Notes under the pieces: model-generated | Seen by the model: only the letters and a program-made list of their open reading frames with translations | The model's database searches: none | Told to the model about the DNA's origin: nothing | DNA from: Actinomycetes bacterium | GTDB taxonomy: Bacteria > Actinomycetota > Acidimicrobiia > Acidimicrobiales > Bog-793 | Direction of reading: 5' to 3' | DNA length: 42,066 nt | NCBI GenBank assembly: GCA_021791795.1 | Contig: JAJYVX010000001.1 | Coordinates: forward strand, 30,360 to 72,425 | Made by a program: the position numbers and the translations under genes | Part shown: positions 18,382-28,315 of the stretch, one piece after another | How the letters are laid out: every line of letters starts with the position of its first letter | Numbering within the stretch: the stretch's first letter is position 1

Positions 18382-20226
18382 TCAGCCCATCGAGCTGACC
18401 GTGTAAGGGCCGTGCCAGGATCCCGCCTCCGAGAGGTACGAGTGCCACAGGAGACCGAGAGAGCCGGCCGAGAACACGTCGATAGAGCTCGAGCCGGTCG
18501 TGACCGCCGCCAGAGCGCCTGCCATGTCGCCCCCGGCGGTCGCCACGGCCGGTCCCTTCCAGCGGTTGGCGGAGAGCCAAGCGTTGACGAGGTCGCCTTC
18601 GCCGTCGGACCAGAAGACGTGCTCGTCTCCGTTCGGGCTGCTCAGCCCGACGGGAGTGATCGAGCCGACTCCGAGCGCGATCAGGTACGGACCGTGCCAC
18701 CTGTTCGCGTGCTCGTAGAGGTGCAACAGGTTCCCGTGCCGATCGGCGAAGAAGACGTCCTCACCGACCTTCGTCCTCACCGCAGACGGTGCCGAGGCGA
18801 GTGAGCCTCCGAGAGGCGCAGGAGCCGACCAGGTGCCCGTCCGCCGCAGCCATGTGTGCCAGAGAGAGCCGTCTTTGCCCTTCCAGAAGACGTCGAGCCC
18901 ACTGGCCGAAGTGGCGATCGAGCTCAGCTCCGGCCAGGCACCGGTCCCGAGTTGCGCGGAGCGCGTTGCCACGACGGGAGCGACGGCCCACCGGCCGCCG
19001 GCGAAGTGCTCGCCCCAGATCGCACCGCCGGCAGCCCAGAGCACGTTCTCGTCGCCGTCGGGGCTGAACACCGCGCTCAACGCCCCCGCATGTGCCAGGT
19101 CGCCGGTCGAGATCGAGGTGGAGCCGACGAGCACGTACGGCCCGTGCCATCTCCCCTTGGCGTAGTAGCTGTGCCAGAGGCTGCTCGACCGACCGATGAA
19201 GAAGACGTCCATGGCGTCGTCCGTCGTGCTCGTAGCCACGGCCACCGGAGCGGACGCCACTGCACCCGGAGAGGTGAGCGTGGCCGGGCCGTGCCACCTT
19301 CCGTCCGAGTACCAGCTGTTCCAGAGGGCGCCGTCCGCTCCCCGCCAGAAGACGTGCTCGCCGCCGGGAGTGCCGACGGCCGACACCGCCGGCGCGCTCG
19401 CACCTCTTGTCGTCCGGCCGAGGAGGTCGACGAAGGTGTACCCGTGGCTCTCGAAGAATCCGATGACGGTCGGCAGAGCAGCCACCGTGGCGGGCATCGG
19501 GATCGCCTGGTTGTGCATGAGCACGACGGGGTGCGTCAGCGCTCCGCCTTCGGTCTCGGCGAGCCTGATTATCCGCCTCACCCAGTACGACGAGCCGGAG
19601 CCATCCGCCATCCAGTCCTCGGTGTCGACGTTCCAGAGCCAGACCGACATGCGGAGGGATCGAGCGACGTGCAGCGTCGTCGAGTTGTAGTCGCCGTAGG
19701 GCGGCCTGAGCTCGCAGGGGGCCGTGCCTATGAGCGACTCCTGCTCGGCGATCACCTTCTCCATCTGGCTCTCCTGTCCCGCGCCGGTGAGCGCCGTGAG
19801 GTCAGGATGGCTCCAGGTGTGGTTCGCCACGAGGAAGCCGGCAGCCTGCTCTGCCCTCACGTCTGAGGGCCACGACGCCTCCTGTACGCCGACGTTGAAG
19901 AAGGTTGCCGGCACGTTGAAGCTCTCGAGGATGTGCAGGATCGCCATGGTGCTCGGGCCGGGGCCGTCGTCGAACGTGAGAGCCACGGTCTTGGCCGCTC
20001 CGGGCACGCTCGGCGCGTCGAAATTGACCCCGTAGGGAGCTGCCGGGCAGCCGTTGCCGGCGGACCGCAGCAGCGCAGCACCGCCCCCGCCTCCCGCTCG
20101 GCCTGCCTTGTGGGAGGCGCCGCCACGGATCGCGCCAGCCCAAGAGGGGAGCGGCGCCACGAGCGCGGGCAAGCCAAGAGCGAGGAGCAGAGCAACCGCC
20201 GCCACCGTCTTGAATCTCTTGACCAT
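18382..20226 (-). CDS. Secreted polysaccharide deacetylase (NodB homology) with C-terminal lectin/propeller-like repeats
   Basis: Signal peptide MVKRFKTVAAVALLLALGLPALVAPLPSWAG; KTVALTFDDGPGPSTMAILHILESFNVPATFFNVG, NHTWSHPDLTAL, RPPYGDYN; then repeated FWRGADGALWNSWYSDGRWHGP / FFIGRSSSLWHSYYAKGRWHGP / FWKGKDGSLWHTW units. Confidence 0.9.
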   Translation of the reverse strand: MVKRFKTVAAVALLLALGLPALVAPLPSWAGAIRGGASHKAGRAGGGGGAALLRSAGNGCPAAPYGVNFDAPSVPGAAKTVALTFDDGPGPSTMAILHILESFNVPATFFNVGVQEASWPSDVRAEQAAGFLVANHTWSHPDLTALTGAGQESQMEKVIAEQESLIGTAPCELRPPYGDYNSTTLHVARSLRMSVWLWNVDTEDWMADGSGSSYWVRRIIRLAETEGGALTHPVVLMHNQAIPMPATVAALPTVIGFFESHGYTFVDLLGRTTRGASAPAVSAVGTPGGEHVFWRGADGALWNSWYSDGRWHGPATLTSPGAVASAPVAVATSTTDDAMDVFFIGRSSSLWHSYYAKGRWHGPYVLVGSTSISTGDLAHAGALSAVFSPDGDENVLWAAGGAIWGEHFAGGRWAVAPVVATRSAQLGTGAWPELSSIATSASGLDVFWKGKDGSLWHTWLRRTGTWSAPAPLGGSLASAPSAVRTKVGEDVFFADRHGNLLHLYEHANRWHGPYLIALGVGSITPVGLSSPNGDEHVFWSDGEGDLVNAWLSANRWKGPAVATAGGDMAGALAAVTTGSSSIDVFSAGSLGLLWHSYLSEAGSWHGPYTVSSMG

Positions 20227-20317
20227 CAGTGATGACGATGCGCCGAGAAACGCCTCGCGACTAGAGGCAAGTGGCGGTCCTCGACAGTGAACTGTTCCGA
20301 AACGAGCACATTACCGA

Positions 20318-20331
20318 TATATCGCGATATA
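20318..20331. promoter_or_regulatory. Candidate PadR operator, perfect 14-bp palindrome
   Basis: tatatcgcgatata between the divergent deacetylase (starts 20226, -) and padR-like gene (starts 20366, +). Confidence 0.7.
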
Positions 20332-20365
20332 CTCAAGACATAGCCAATGGATGAAGGAGGACGAG

Positions 20366-21025
20366 ATGAAGGAATCTCATGACGAGGCAGGTTTCGCCGG
20401 TCCGGGACCACGGCGCGGCTCCGGTCGTTTCGGTGGGTTCGGGCCGGGGGGGATGGGCTCTGGTCGGGAGGCGGACGGAGGAGTGCCGCCGCACTTCGCC
20501 TACGGCCGCTCCCGTGGGGGACCTCCACCTTGGAGGGGCGGTCGCCGCGCCCGCCGGGGGGACATCCGGCTGGCGCTTCTGATCGGGTTGCTCGACGGTC
20601 CCGCTCATGGTTACGAGCTGATCGGTCGGCTCGAGGCGAGGACCGGCGGCGTCTGGCGACCGAGCCCCGGGTCCGTGTACCCGACTCTCCAACTCCTCGA
20701 GGACGAAGGTCTCGTGAAGGGCCGTGAGGAGGAGGGCAAGAGGGTGTTCGACCTGACCGAGGAGGGAAGGTCGGCCGCTCTCGAGGCGTCCGAGCACACA
20801 GGCGGCGACTGGCCGGGCGAGGGGAGCGCCGCCCATGTCGACCTGCGCCAGGCGATGAAGACCTTGCTGCTGGCAATGCGCCAGGTGACGGTGGCCGGGG
20901 ACGACGGCCAGCTCGCGGCGGCCGTCCAGGTGATAGTCGAGGCGAGGCAGCGGCTCTACCGGATCCTCGCCGACGGGCCTTCGGACGACGCGCCGCAGGA
21001 GGGCACGTCTGTGCAGACCGACTGA
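20366..21025 (+). CDS. PadR family transcriptional regulator
   Basis: RRGDIRLALLIGLLDGPAHGYELIGRLEARTGGVWRPSPGSVYPTLQLLEDEGLVKGREEEGKRVFDLTEEG; aaggagg RBS upstream of ATG 20366; Gly/Arg-rich N-terminus. Confidence 0.92.
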   Translation: MKESHDEAGFAGPGPRRGSGRFGGFGPGGMGSGREADGGVPPHFAYGRSRGGPPPWRGGRRARRGDIRLALLIGLLDGPAHGYELIGRLEARTGGVWRPSPGSVYPTLQLLEDEGLVKGREEEGKRVFDLTEEGRSAALEASEHTGGDWPGEGSAAHVDLRQAMKTLLLAMRQVTVAGDDGQLAAAVQVIVEARQRLYRILADGPSDDAPQEGTSVQTD

Positions 21026-21191
21026 GGCTGCCCCCGGCGATCGCCGCCACCGTGTCGGGCTGCCCGGAGCGGGCGTCGGCCCGTGGCGGTGATCGTCGCA
21101 GCCGTGCCCGGCTCAGACAGAGCGTGTCGGCGCGACAGTCCGGACACTGGACGCTGCGTGGCGGCAGGGCGGAGCGTCTAGACACTCTCCC

Positions 21192-22754
21192 ATGCGTGCG
21201 AATACCAAAACGACCCTCTCCGGGCAGGAGCGACCCCTCGACCGTCTCCGGGCCACGATTTCACAGCACCGGAGGTGGGCCGCCCGCGTGGCGTTCGCGT
21301 GCAGCGTCGGGATCGTCTTCAACCTGGCGAGTGCCGCCCCGAGTGCCGAAGCGAGTCCGCGCGCCGCATCTCCGTGGCAGAGCGTGCCCTTCCCAGCGCA
21401 GCTCTACCCGGGAGCGATGCTGCTTCTCACCAGCGGCTCGGTCATGGTGCAAAACCAGACCCCGTCCGAGGGCGGCGGCCGCGACTGGTGGCTGCTCACG
21501 CCGAACGCCAAGGGCAGCTACGTGCACGGGTCCTGGCGGCAGGTCGCGTCGCTGCCCACCGGCTACGGCCCTCTCAACTTCGCCTCCGCCGTGCTGCCCG
21601 ACGGGCGCGTCGTCGTCGAAGGCGGCGAGTACAACTTCGGCAAGGCGACGTTCACCAACCGCGGTGCGATCTACCAGCCGCTCACCAACCGGTGGACCCC
21701 GGTGGCGCCCCCCAAGGGAACGCAGTGGAAGACCATCGGCGATGCCCCCGCCACGGTGCTCGCGAACGGCACGTTCATGCTCGGAGGATCGGGCAACTAC
21801 ACCAACCGGACACAGGCTCTGCTCGATCCGAGGACGCTCAAGTGGACGATCACGGGGACGGGCAAGGTCGACGCGAACGAGGAAGCCCAATTCACCCTCC
21901 TGCCGAACGGACGGGTCCTCTCGGTCGGGCTGCAGTTCACCCCGAACTACGCCGAGACCTACGATCCGGCGACCGGCGTCTGGTCGCACGCCGGGAACAT
22001 CCCGGTGCAGCTGGTCCTCAAGCGTGACGAGATCGGTCCGCTCGTGCTCCGACCGAACGGCACGGTGTTCGCCGTCGGCGGGACGCCGCACACGGCCGTG
22101 TACGACGTGGCCACCGGGCGGTGGTCCGCCGGGCCGACGTTCCCTGTCATCGCCGGGAAGCGGCCGAACAACGCAGACGGGCCTGCGGCGGTGCTGCCGG
22201 ACGGCAACGTCCTCGTAGATGCGAGCCCCGGTCTCTACAAGCCACCATCCCACTTCTTCGTCTTCAACGGCACCTCCCTCACCCGCGTCCCGAGCCCCCC
22301 GGAGGCGTCCAGCGTCGATTCTGCTGTCGGGTACATGCTCATGCTCCCGACGGGACAGGTCCTCTTCAACGATCGGGTCGGCCAGATGGAGGTCTATAGC
22401 TCAGGCGGCCGGCCGAACCCGGCCTGGAGACCGGTGATCACAAAGGTGCCGAGGGCACTCACCGCCGGGAAGACCTACACGGTCTTCGGCGACCAGCTGA
22501 ACGGTGTGACCCAGGGTGCCTACTACGGCGACGACTACCAGAGCGCCACGAACTACCCCCTCGTGCGTATCACGTACGGGATTGACCGCGTCTACTACGC
22601 CCGCACGTTCAACATGTCGTCCATGGCTGTCACCCCCCGGTTGGCGGCGCATGCGAACTTCCGGCTTCCGCCGCACCTCCCGGCGGGCAAAGCCTCTCTC
22701 GTGGTGGTCGCCAACGGCATCTCCTCGGCCTCTGTACCCGTCACCGTCGGCTGA
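21192..22754 (+). CDS. Secreted kelch/galactose-oxidase-like propeller protein with C-terminal E-set-like domain
   Basis: Kelch-like repeats (SAVLPDGRVVVEGGEYN, TVLANGTFMLGGSGNY, PLVLRPNGTVFAVGGTPHTAVYDVATGRW, AAVLPDGNVLVDAS) and C-terminal RVYYARTFNMSSMAVTPRLAAHANFRLPPHLPAGKASLVVVANGISS. Confidence 0.82.
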   Translation: MRANTKTTLSGQERPLDRLRATISQHRRWAARVAFACSVGIVFNLASAAPSAEASPRAASPWQSVPFPAQLYPGAMLLLTSGSVMVQNQTPSEGGGRDWWLLTPNAKGSYVHGSWRQVASLPTGYGPLNFASAVLPDGRVVVEGGEYNFGKATFTNRGAIYQPLTNRWTPVAPPKGTQWKTIGDAPATVLANGTFMLGGSGNYTNRTQALLDPRTLKWTITGTGKVDANEEAQFTLLPNGRVLSVGLQFTPNYAETYDPATGVWSHAGNIPVQLVLKRDEIGPLVLRPNGTVFAVGGTPHTAVYDVATGRWSAGPTFPVIAGKRPNNADGPAAVLPDGNVLVDASPGLYKPPSHFFVFNGTSLTRVPSPPEASSVDSAVGYMLMLPTGQVLFNDRVGQMEVYSSGGRPNPAWRPVITKVPRALTAGKTYTVFGDQLNGVTQGAYYGDDYQSATNYPLVRITYGIDRVYYARTFNMSSMAVTPRLAAHANFRLPPHLPAGKASLVVVANGISSASVPVTVG

Positions 22755-22843
22755 CACGAGCCGCCGGAGCGCCGGCGCCTTCTGCTCCGACGACTCACGC
22801 TCGCCCCGGAGCTCGAGGTGGCTGCGACCGCCAGGTAACGTCG

Positions 22844-23845
22844 GTGATGGTGGAGCGGTCGTACCGCAGGGGGAGTCGGCGCCATCGCGCCGCGCGCTCC
22901 GCGCGCACCGCGATGGCGCTGAGCTTTGCCTTGGCCCTGTCCGCCTGCTCATCTCATGTCGCCGCGGCGACCCATCCCCGCCGTCACCGCCCGGCGGCTG
23001 CCACGACGACATCGACCGCGGCCACAACCTCGACGACGCGACCGCCCACGACCACGACCACACGCCCCCCGACCACGACCACGACGTCGCCTCCGAGCAC
23101 TGCTGTCACGACGACCGCCCCGCCACCGACGACCCCGGCCGGGTTCACGACGACGTACACCAAGCCAGGACCACCTCCCCCTCCCTTGGCCCAGCCGACT
23201 TCGACTCATCCGCTCACGATCCTCGAGGTCGGCGACTCGCTCGGGATAGACCTCGGCTGGGGGCTCAGCGCGCTGTTCGGGTCCGACAGCTTTGTGAGGG
23301 TCATCCCGGACGCCGTCGGCGACACAGGCCTGGCACGACCGGACTTCTACGACTGGCCGGCGCACCTCGCCGAAGAGCTCGCCCAGTACCACCCGGGCGC
23401 CGTAGTGGTGATGCTCGGTGGCAACGACGCGCAGGACTTCATCGACGGGGGGCGGTTCGTCTCGTTCGGCTCGTCGTTGTGGCACACCGTGTACTCGGAG
23501 CGGGTGGGCAACTTCATGAACGAGGCCATGGCGGCAGGCGCACACGTGTTCTGGGTGGGGATGCCGATCATGGGATCGGCGGGCTTCTCGTCGGAGATGG
23601 CACTCGAGGACCAGGTCTATGCGCAGCAAGCGGCGCTCAGGCAGGGCGTCACCTACTTCTCGTCCTGGTCGTTGTTCGCCAACTCCGCCGGGCAGTACGC
23701 CCAGTACCTGCCGAACTCCGCCGGTCAGCTCGTCATGGTGCGGGACGGCGACGGCGTCCACCTCACCTACGCCGGGGCCGAGCGCCTGGCCGACGCCATG
23801 GCAGCGCCGATGGCCGAGGGTTTCGGGGTGAAGCTCTTCTCCTGA
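22844..23845 (+). CDS. DUF459-like SGNH/GDSL hydrolase, probable lipoprotein with Thr/Pro-rich linker
   Basis: Lipobox-like LALSACSS; TTTSTAATTSTTRPPTTTTTRPPTTTTTSPPS linker; ILEVGDSLGIDLGWGL, VVVMLGGNDAQDF, DGVHLTYAGAERLAD. Confidence 0.85.
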   Translation: MMVERSYRRGSRRHRAARSARTAMALSFALALSACSSHVAAATHPRRHRPAAATTTSTAATTSTTRPPTTTTTRPPTTTTTSPPSTAVTTTAPPPTTPAGFTTTYTKPGPPPPPLAQPTSTHPLTILEVGDSLGIDLGWGLSALFGSDSFVRVIPDAVGDTGLARPDFYDWPAHLAEELAQYHPGAVVVMLGGNDAQDFIDGGRFVSFGSSLWHTVYSERVGNFMNEAMAAGAHVFWVGMPIMGSAGFSSEMALEDQVYAQQAALRQGVTYFSSWSLFANSAGQYAQYLPNSAGQLVMVRDGDGVHLTYAGAERLADAMAAPMAEGFGVKLFS

Positions 23846-23869
23846 GCCGCGCCAGCCCGCGTCGGTGCC

Positions 23870-24466
23870 TCAGTTGACGCAACCGCCCGTACTGACCGGA
23901 GAGCGTGAGGACTCCGCGGCGCGCACGTCCGCCTCGACGGCGGCCATGGTGAGCGCGTAGGCGATCCCCGGGTTCGTCAGCGAACGGGCGAAGACGAGGC
24001 CGACGGCCTTCGCTGTCCCGTTGCCGGCCGTGTCCGCCATCTCGACGACGGGACCGCCCGAGTTGCCGGGCTGAATATCGGCGTTCAGCTGGTACACGTC
24101 CCGGGTCACGATGTTGGTGTTGTAGATGTCGAAGCCGACGGCGGAGAAGTTGCCGTCGGCACCGGCAGGTTGTGCTGTCAACCCACCTCCGCCCGGGTAC
24201 CCGAGCACTGTGACGGTGGCACCTCCCGGCGCCTCGGCGGTGTCGACCGGGAGCACCCGCTCCGAAAAACCCGGCACCTCGAGCACCGCCACGTCCAGTC
24301 GCGGATCGAAGAGGATCGGTGTTGCACGATGGGACCCTCGCGCATCCGAGACCGTGGGTTCCGAGTCTCCTGCGACCACATGGGCGTTCGTGACCACGAG
24401 ATCCGGGGCCGCGACGAATCCGGCTCCGCGCTGTCCTCGCCGAAGCGCCCTTGGAAGAGCATGCAG
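23870..24466 (-). pseudogene. Trypsin-like (S1C, MarP/HtrA-like) serine protease, N-terminally truncated
   Basis: RRGQRGAGFVAAPDLVVTNAHVVAG...DPRLDVAVLEVPGF...DIQPGNSGGPVVE retains His/Asp/Ser motifs; in-frame TGA at 24467-24469 immediately upstream, so no N-terminal membrane region or signal peptide. Confidence 0.7.
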
Positions 24467-25718
24467 TCACAGTTCCCCGCCCAACTCCCACCTGCAAGAG
24501 GCGTCTGTCCAAGATCAGTCGGTGCTTTCGGCCCTGCAGCAGGCAGCGAGACGGTCTCCGCCTCGGCTCGTGAGCAGGGCGGCGAGGCACGGACGAAGGC
24601 CGGCGAGAGCCCCGGTCGTCCCGTGCCTCCTCTCGGCGACCCTGGCCCTGTCCGGGTCCACTCCTTCGCTGTGGCAGTCCTGCTCGAAGCACCAGGCATC
24701 GAGGTGAAGGCAGTCGCAGTGTCCGGCACGGGCCTCACACATTGCACGCCGGGGGTCCTGCACGTTCGGCAGCTGTTCAGCTATCTCACAGTCCGGTGCC
24801 GGTGGCGTGGGGCCGCACCGAAGCACTCGACGGCTTCCGAGCTTTCCCAAGTGCCTGGCGTGGCCAGGCTGACAACTTCTTCGTTCTGCACCTTGCGCCG
24901 GTGAAGGGCGCGACCGTGCGGCAGACGGCCCTCGACGTGCTCGCGGAGGAGCTTCGGGCTACGAAGTGGACGACCGTCGTCGAGCTAGCTCCGATGATCA
25001 ACCTTGCAGCCTGGCGACGCTCTACCCCGGGCTCGGGGCCCGTGTGGGGAAGGGGTCGCCATGGGAGGCTTGCTCGACGTCCCCGGCAACGTCGTGGGCT
25101 TCGGCTCCCAGGCCTCGTTACAGCGCGACCCGTACTACTAGACCGACTCTCGGTACTTCTGGGCTCCGGCCGCCGCGGTCGTGCCACCGATGGCTCTCTC
25201 GCCGCCAGATCGAGTGACCGTAGTCCGAGCCTCGGGGCCGGACCACGGACGCCCGCAGGCCTCAGCTCCCGGCGTGGAGACGCGCGCGGTGCTGCGCCTC
25301 AGGGAGGAGGCCTTCTACGACTCACTGCTTGTCGTGTTCGTGCATAGCGGTGCGCAACTCGGAAAGGGGGAGCGGTCAGCCGGAGGTCTCTGTGTCTCAG
25401 GATCGCTTCACCAATGCCCGGCTGGCCGAGCCAGCCTGCGGCGTGTTCGGCATCGACGTCGCGAACCTCGGTCGCGGCATTGCCGGGCTGGCCGTCGCCA
25501 GGATCGAGGACAGCCGCTCGGTTCAAGAGCTCGCCCGCCTCCTGGAAGCGGTGGGCGCGGGAGCAGCCGGACCCGAGGGGTCAAGATCGCGCTGCAGGTC
25601 AAGGTTGCTGCCGGGCACTCCTCCAAATGCGAGATCCGACGCTCGGAGAGGCTCTACGTAGTCGTCGTCGTCGGTTGCGTGAACCTCGGCCTGAGGCGGC
25701 TCGCCAGCTTCGCCGAGC

Positions 25719-28148
25719 GTGCTTGACCTTGGCTGCACCGAGTTGACTGGAGAGGTGACCAGCGGGGCGAAGAGCGCCGGACCTCGAGCGCCGGAGGACC
25801 ACGTCGCCGACGCACACCGTGTGATCAGGGTCCACGGCGCGCGCGAGAACAACTTGAAAGACCTCAGCGTCGAGATCCCGAAGCGCCGCCTGACGGTCTT
25901 CACCGGCGTCTCGGGTTCGGGCAAGAGCTCCCTCGTGTTCGACACGATCGCGGCCGAGTCGCAACGTCTCGTGAACGAGACCTACAGCGCATTCGCGCAG
26001 GGTTTCATGCCGACGCTGGCGCGGCCCGAGGTGGACGTGCTCGACGGCCTGACGGCTGCGATCGTCGTCGACCAGCAGCGGATGGGTTCTGACGCACGCT
26101 CCACGGTGGGAACGGCCACGGACGCGAACGCCCTTCTGCGCGTGCTCTTCAGCCGGCTCGGGCAGCCGCACGTAGGCCCGCCCAGCGCCTTCTCCTTCAA
26201 CGTGCCTTCAGTCAGGGCGAGCGGGGCCATCACGGTCGAGCGCGGCGAGCGCGAGACGGTGCGCGCGACCTTCAACCGTCTCGGCGGCATGTGCCCGCGC
26301 TGTGAGGGAAGGGGCTCGGTCACCGACTTCGACCTGTCGGAGCTCTACGACGACACGAAGTCGATCAACGAGGGCGCGCTCAGGATTCCGGGTTTCAGCA
26401 TCGACGGCTGGTACGGCCGCATCTTCCGCGGCTGCAGCTTCTTCGACCCGGACAAGCCGATCGGCAAGTTCACGAAGACCGAGCTGCGCGCCCTCCTCCA
26501 CAAGGAGGCGACGCGGATCAAGGTCGACAACGTCAACCTCACCTACGAGGGCCTCATCCCGAGAATGAGGAAGTCCTTCCTGTCGAAGGACGTCGAGACG
26601 CTGCAACCGCACGTCCGCGCCTTCGTGGAGCGTGCGGTGACGTTCGCCACGTGCCGGCAGTGCGAGGGAACGCGACTGAGCGAAGCGGCCCGCTCGTCGA
26701 AGCTCCGGGGGATCAGCATCGCCGACGCGTGTGCCATGGAGATCCGCGATCTCGCCCGCTGGGCCCACGCGCTCGACGAGCCGTCGGTGGCACCGCTCCT
26801 CGCGACGTTGCGCAACGCCCTCGACTCGTTCGTCGAGATAGGCCTCGGCTACCTCAGCCTCGACCGCCCGTCCGGCACCCTGTCGGGCGGAGAGGCCCAG
26901 CGAACGAAGATGATCCGCCATGTCGGCTCCTCACCGCTCACCGATGTGACCTATGTGTTCGACGAACCGACGATTGGACTCCACCCCCACGACGTCGGGC
27001 AGATGAACGACCTCCTGCTGCGGCTGCGCGACAAGGGCAACACGGTGCTCGTCGTCGAACACGAGCCGGAGACGATCGAGATCGCCGACCACGTCGTCGA
27101 CCTCGGTCCGGGCGCAGGTGCCGACGGTGGACGAGTGGTGTTCGAGGGAAACGTCGATGGCCTGCGCTCGAGCGGGACGCTCACCGGCCGGCACCTTGCC
27201 GACCGCTCCCTCCTGAAGCCGTCGCCGCGAACGCCATCGGGCGTGCTCGAGGTGAGGCATGCGAGCACGCACAACCTGAGGAACGTCGACGTCGACATCC
27301 CGCTCGGCGTGCTCGTCGTCGTCACCGGGGTCGCCGGCTCCGGCAAGAGCTCGTTGATCCACGGCTCCCTTTCGACGAGAGCCGGGGTCGTAACGGTCGA
27401 CCAGGGCGCCATCAGCGGTTCACGGCGAAGCAACCCGGCGACCTACAGCGGGCTCCTCGACCCTGTGCGAAAGTCCTTTGCCAAGGCGAACGGCGTGAAA
27501 CCGGCGCTCTTCAGCGCCAACTCCGAGGGCGCCTGCCCCACCTGCAACGGGGCGGGCGTCGTCTACACCGACCTCGCCTTGATGGCCGGTGTCGCCACCA
27601 CCTGCGAGGAGTGTGAAGGCAAGCGTTTCCAGGCGGCTGTGCTCGGGTACCGGCTCGCCGGACGCGACATCAGCGAGGTCCTCGCCATGTCCATCGCCGA
27701 GGCCGAAGAGTTCTTCGGAAGCGGCGAGGCGGCCACGCCGGCAGCTCATGCCATCCTCGGGCGGCTCTCCGCCGTAGGGCTCGGGTACCTAACCCTCGGT
27801 CAGCCCCTGGCAGCGCTCTCCGGCGGTGAGAGGCAGCGGCTCAAGCTCGCCTCGCGCATGGCGGAGAAGGGTGACGTCTACATCCTCGACGAGCCGACCG
27901 TCGGCTTGCACCTCGCCGATGTCGAGCAGCTGCTCGCCCTGCTCGACCGGCTCGTCGACTCCGGCAAGTCCGTCATCGTCATCGAGCACCACTTGGCCGT
28001 CATGGCACATTCCGACTGGATCGTCGACCTCGGCCCGGGTGCCGGCCACGACGGCGGGCGGGTCGTCTTCGCGGGCACGCCCACCGACCTCACCGCCGCC
28101 CGCTCGACCCTCACGGGCGAGCACTTGGCGGCTTACGTGGGCGTCTGA
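25719..28148 (+). CDS. Short UvrA paralogue (UvrA2/DrrC-type ABC ATPase)
   Basis: 809 aa; VRENNLKDLSVEIPKRRLTVFTGVSGSGKSSLVFDTIAAESQR, zinc-finger CPRCEGRG, LSGGEAQRTKMIRHVGSS, second Walker A TGVAGSGKSSLIHG, CPTCNGAG, LSGGERQRLKLASRM, DEPTVGLHLADV. Shorter than canonical UvrA. True start may be downstream of 25719. Confidence 0.9.
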   Translation: MLDLGCTELTGEVTSGAKSAGPRAPEDHVADAHRVIRVHGARENNLKDLSVEIPKRRLTVFTGVSGSGKSSLVFDTIAAESQRLVNETYSAFAQGFMPTLARPEVDVLDGLTAAIVVDQQRMGSDARSTVGTATDANALLRVLFSRLGQPHVGPPSAFSFNVPSVRASGAITVERGERETVRATFNRLGGMCPRCEGRGSVTDFDLSELYDDTKSINEGALRIPGFSIDGWYGRIFRGCSFFDPDKPIGKFTKTELRALLHKEATRIKVDNVNLTYEGLIPRMRKSFLSKDVETLQPHVRAFVERAVTFATCRQCEGTRLSEAARSSKLRGISIADACAMEIRDLARWAHALDEPSVAPLLATLRNALDSFVEIGLGYLSLDRPSGTLSGGEAQRTKMIRHVGSSPLTDVTYVFDEPTIGLHPHDVGQMNDLLLRLRDKGNTVLVVEHEPETIEIADHVVDLGPGAGADGGRVVFEGNVDGLRSSGTLTGRHLADRSLLKPSPRTPSGVLEVRHASTHNLRNVDVDIPLGVLVVVTGVAGSGKSSLIHGSLSTRAGVVTVDQGAISGSRRSNPATYSGLLDPVRKSFAKANGVKPALFSANSEGACPTCNGAGVVYTDLALMAGVATTCEECEGKRFQAAVLGYRLAGRDISEVLAMSIAEAEEFFGSGEAATPAAHAILGRLSAVGLGYLTLGQPLAALSGGERQRLKLASRMAEKGDVYILDEPTVGLHLADVEQLLALLDRLVDSGKSVIVIEHHLAVMAHSDWIVDLGPGAGHDGGRVVFAGTPTDLTAARSTLTGEHLAAYVGV

Positions 28149-28315
28149 GCGGGTCGGGCTGGCGCCGCCTATCGCCACGGGTGCCTGACGCGTCCGGGGC
28201 GAGCAGCCGAGCCAGCGCGCGCCGTGGGCTTGGAAGCCGCTCGTGCACACGACCGGGGCGAGCTTGGTGACGGCTCGCTCCCCTCTGTGAGGCGCGGGCT
28301 CGTGGCGGCCGCTGC

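Noticed and set aside
23000-23200. Thr/Pro-rich repeat region (acgaccacgacc...) as a possible DNA repeat array or CRISPR
   Set aside because: It is an in-frame TTTTTRPP linker of a lipoprotein; no repeat-spacer structure.
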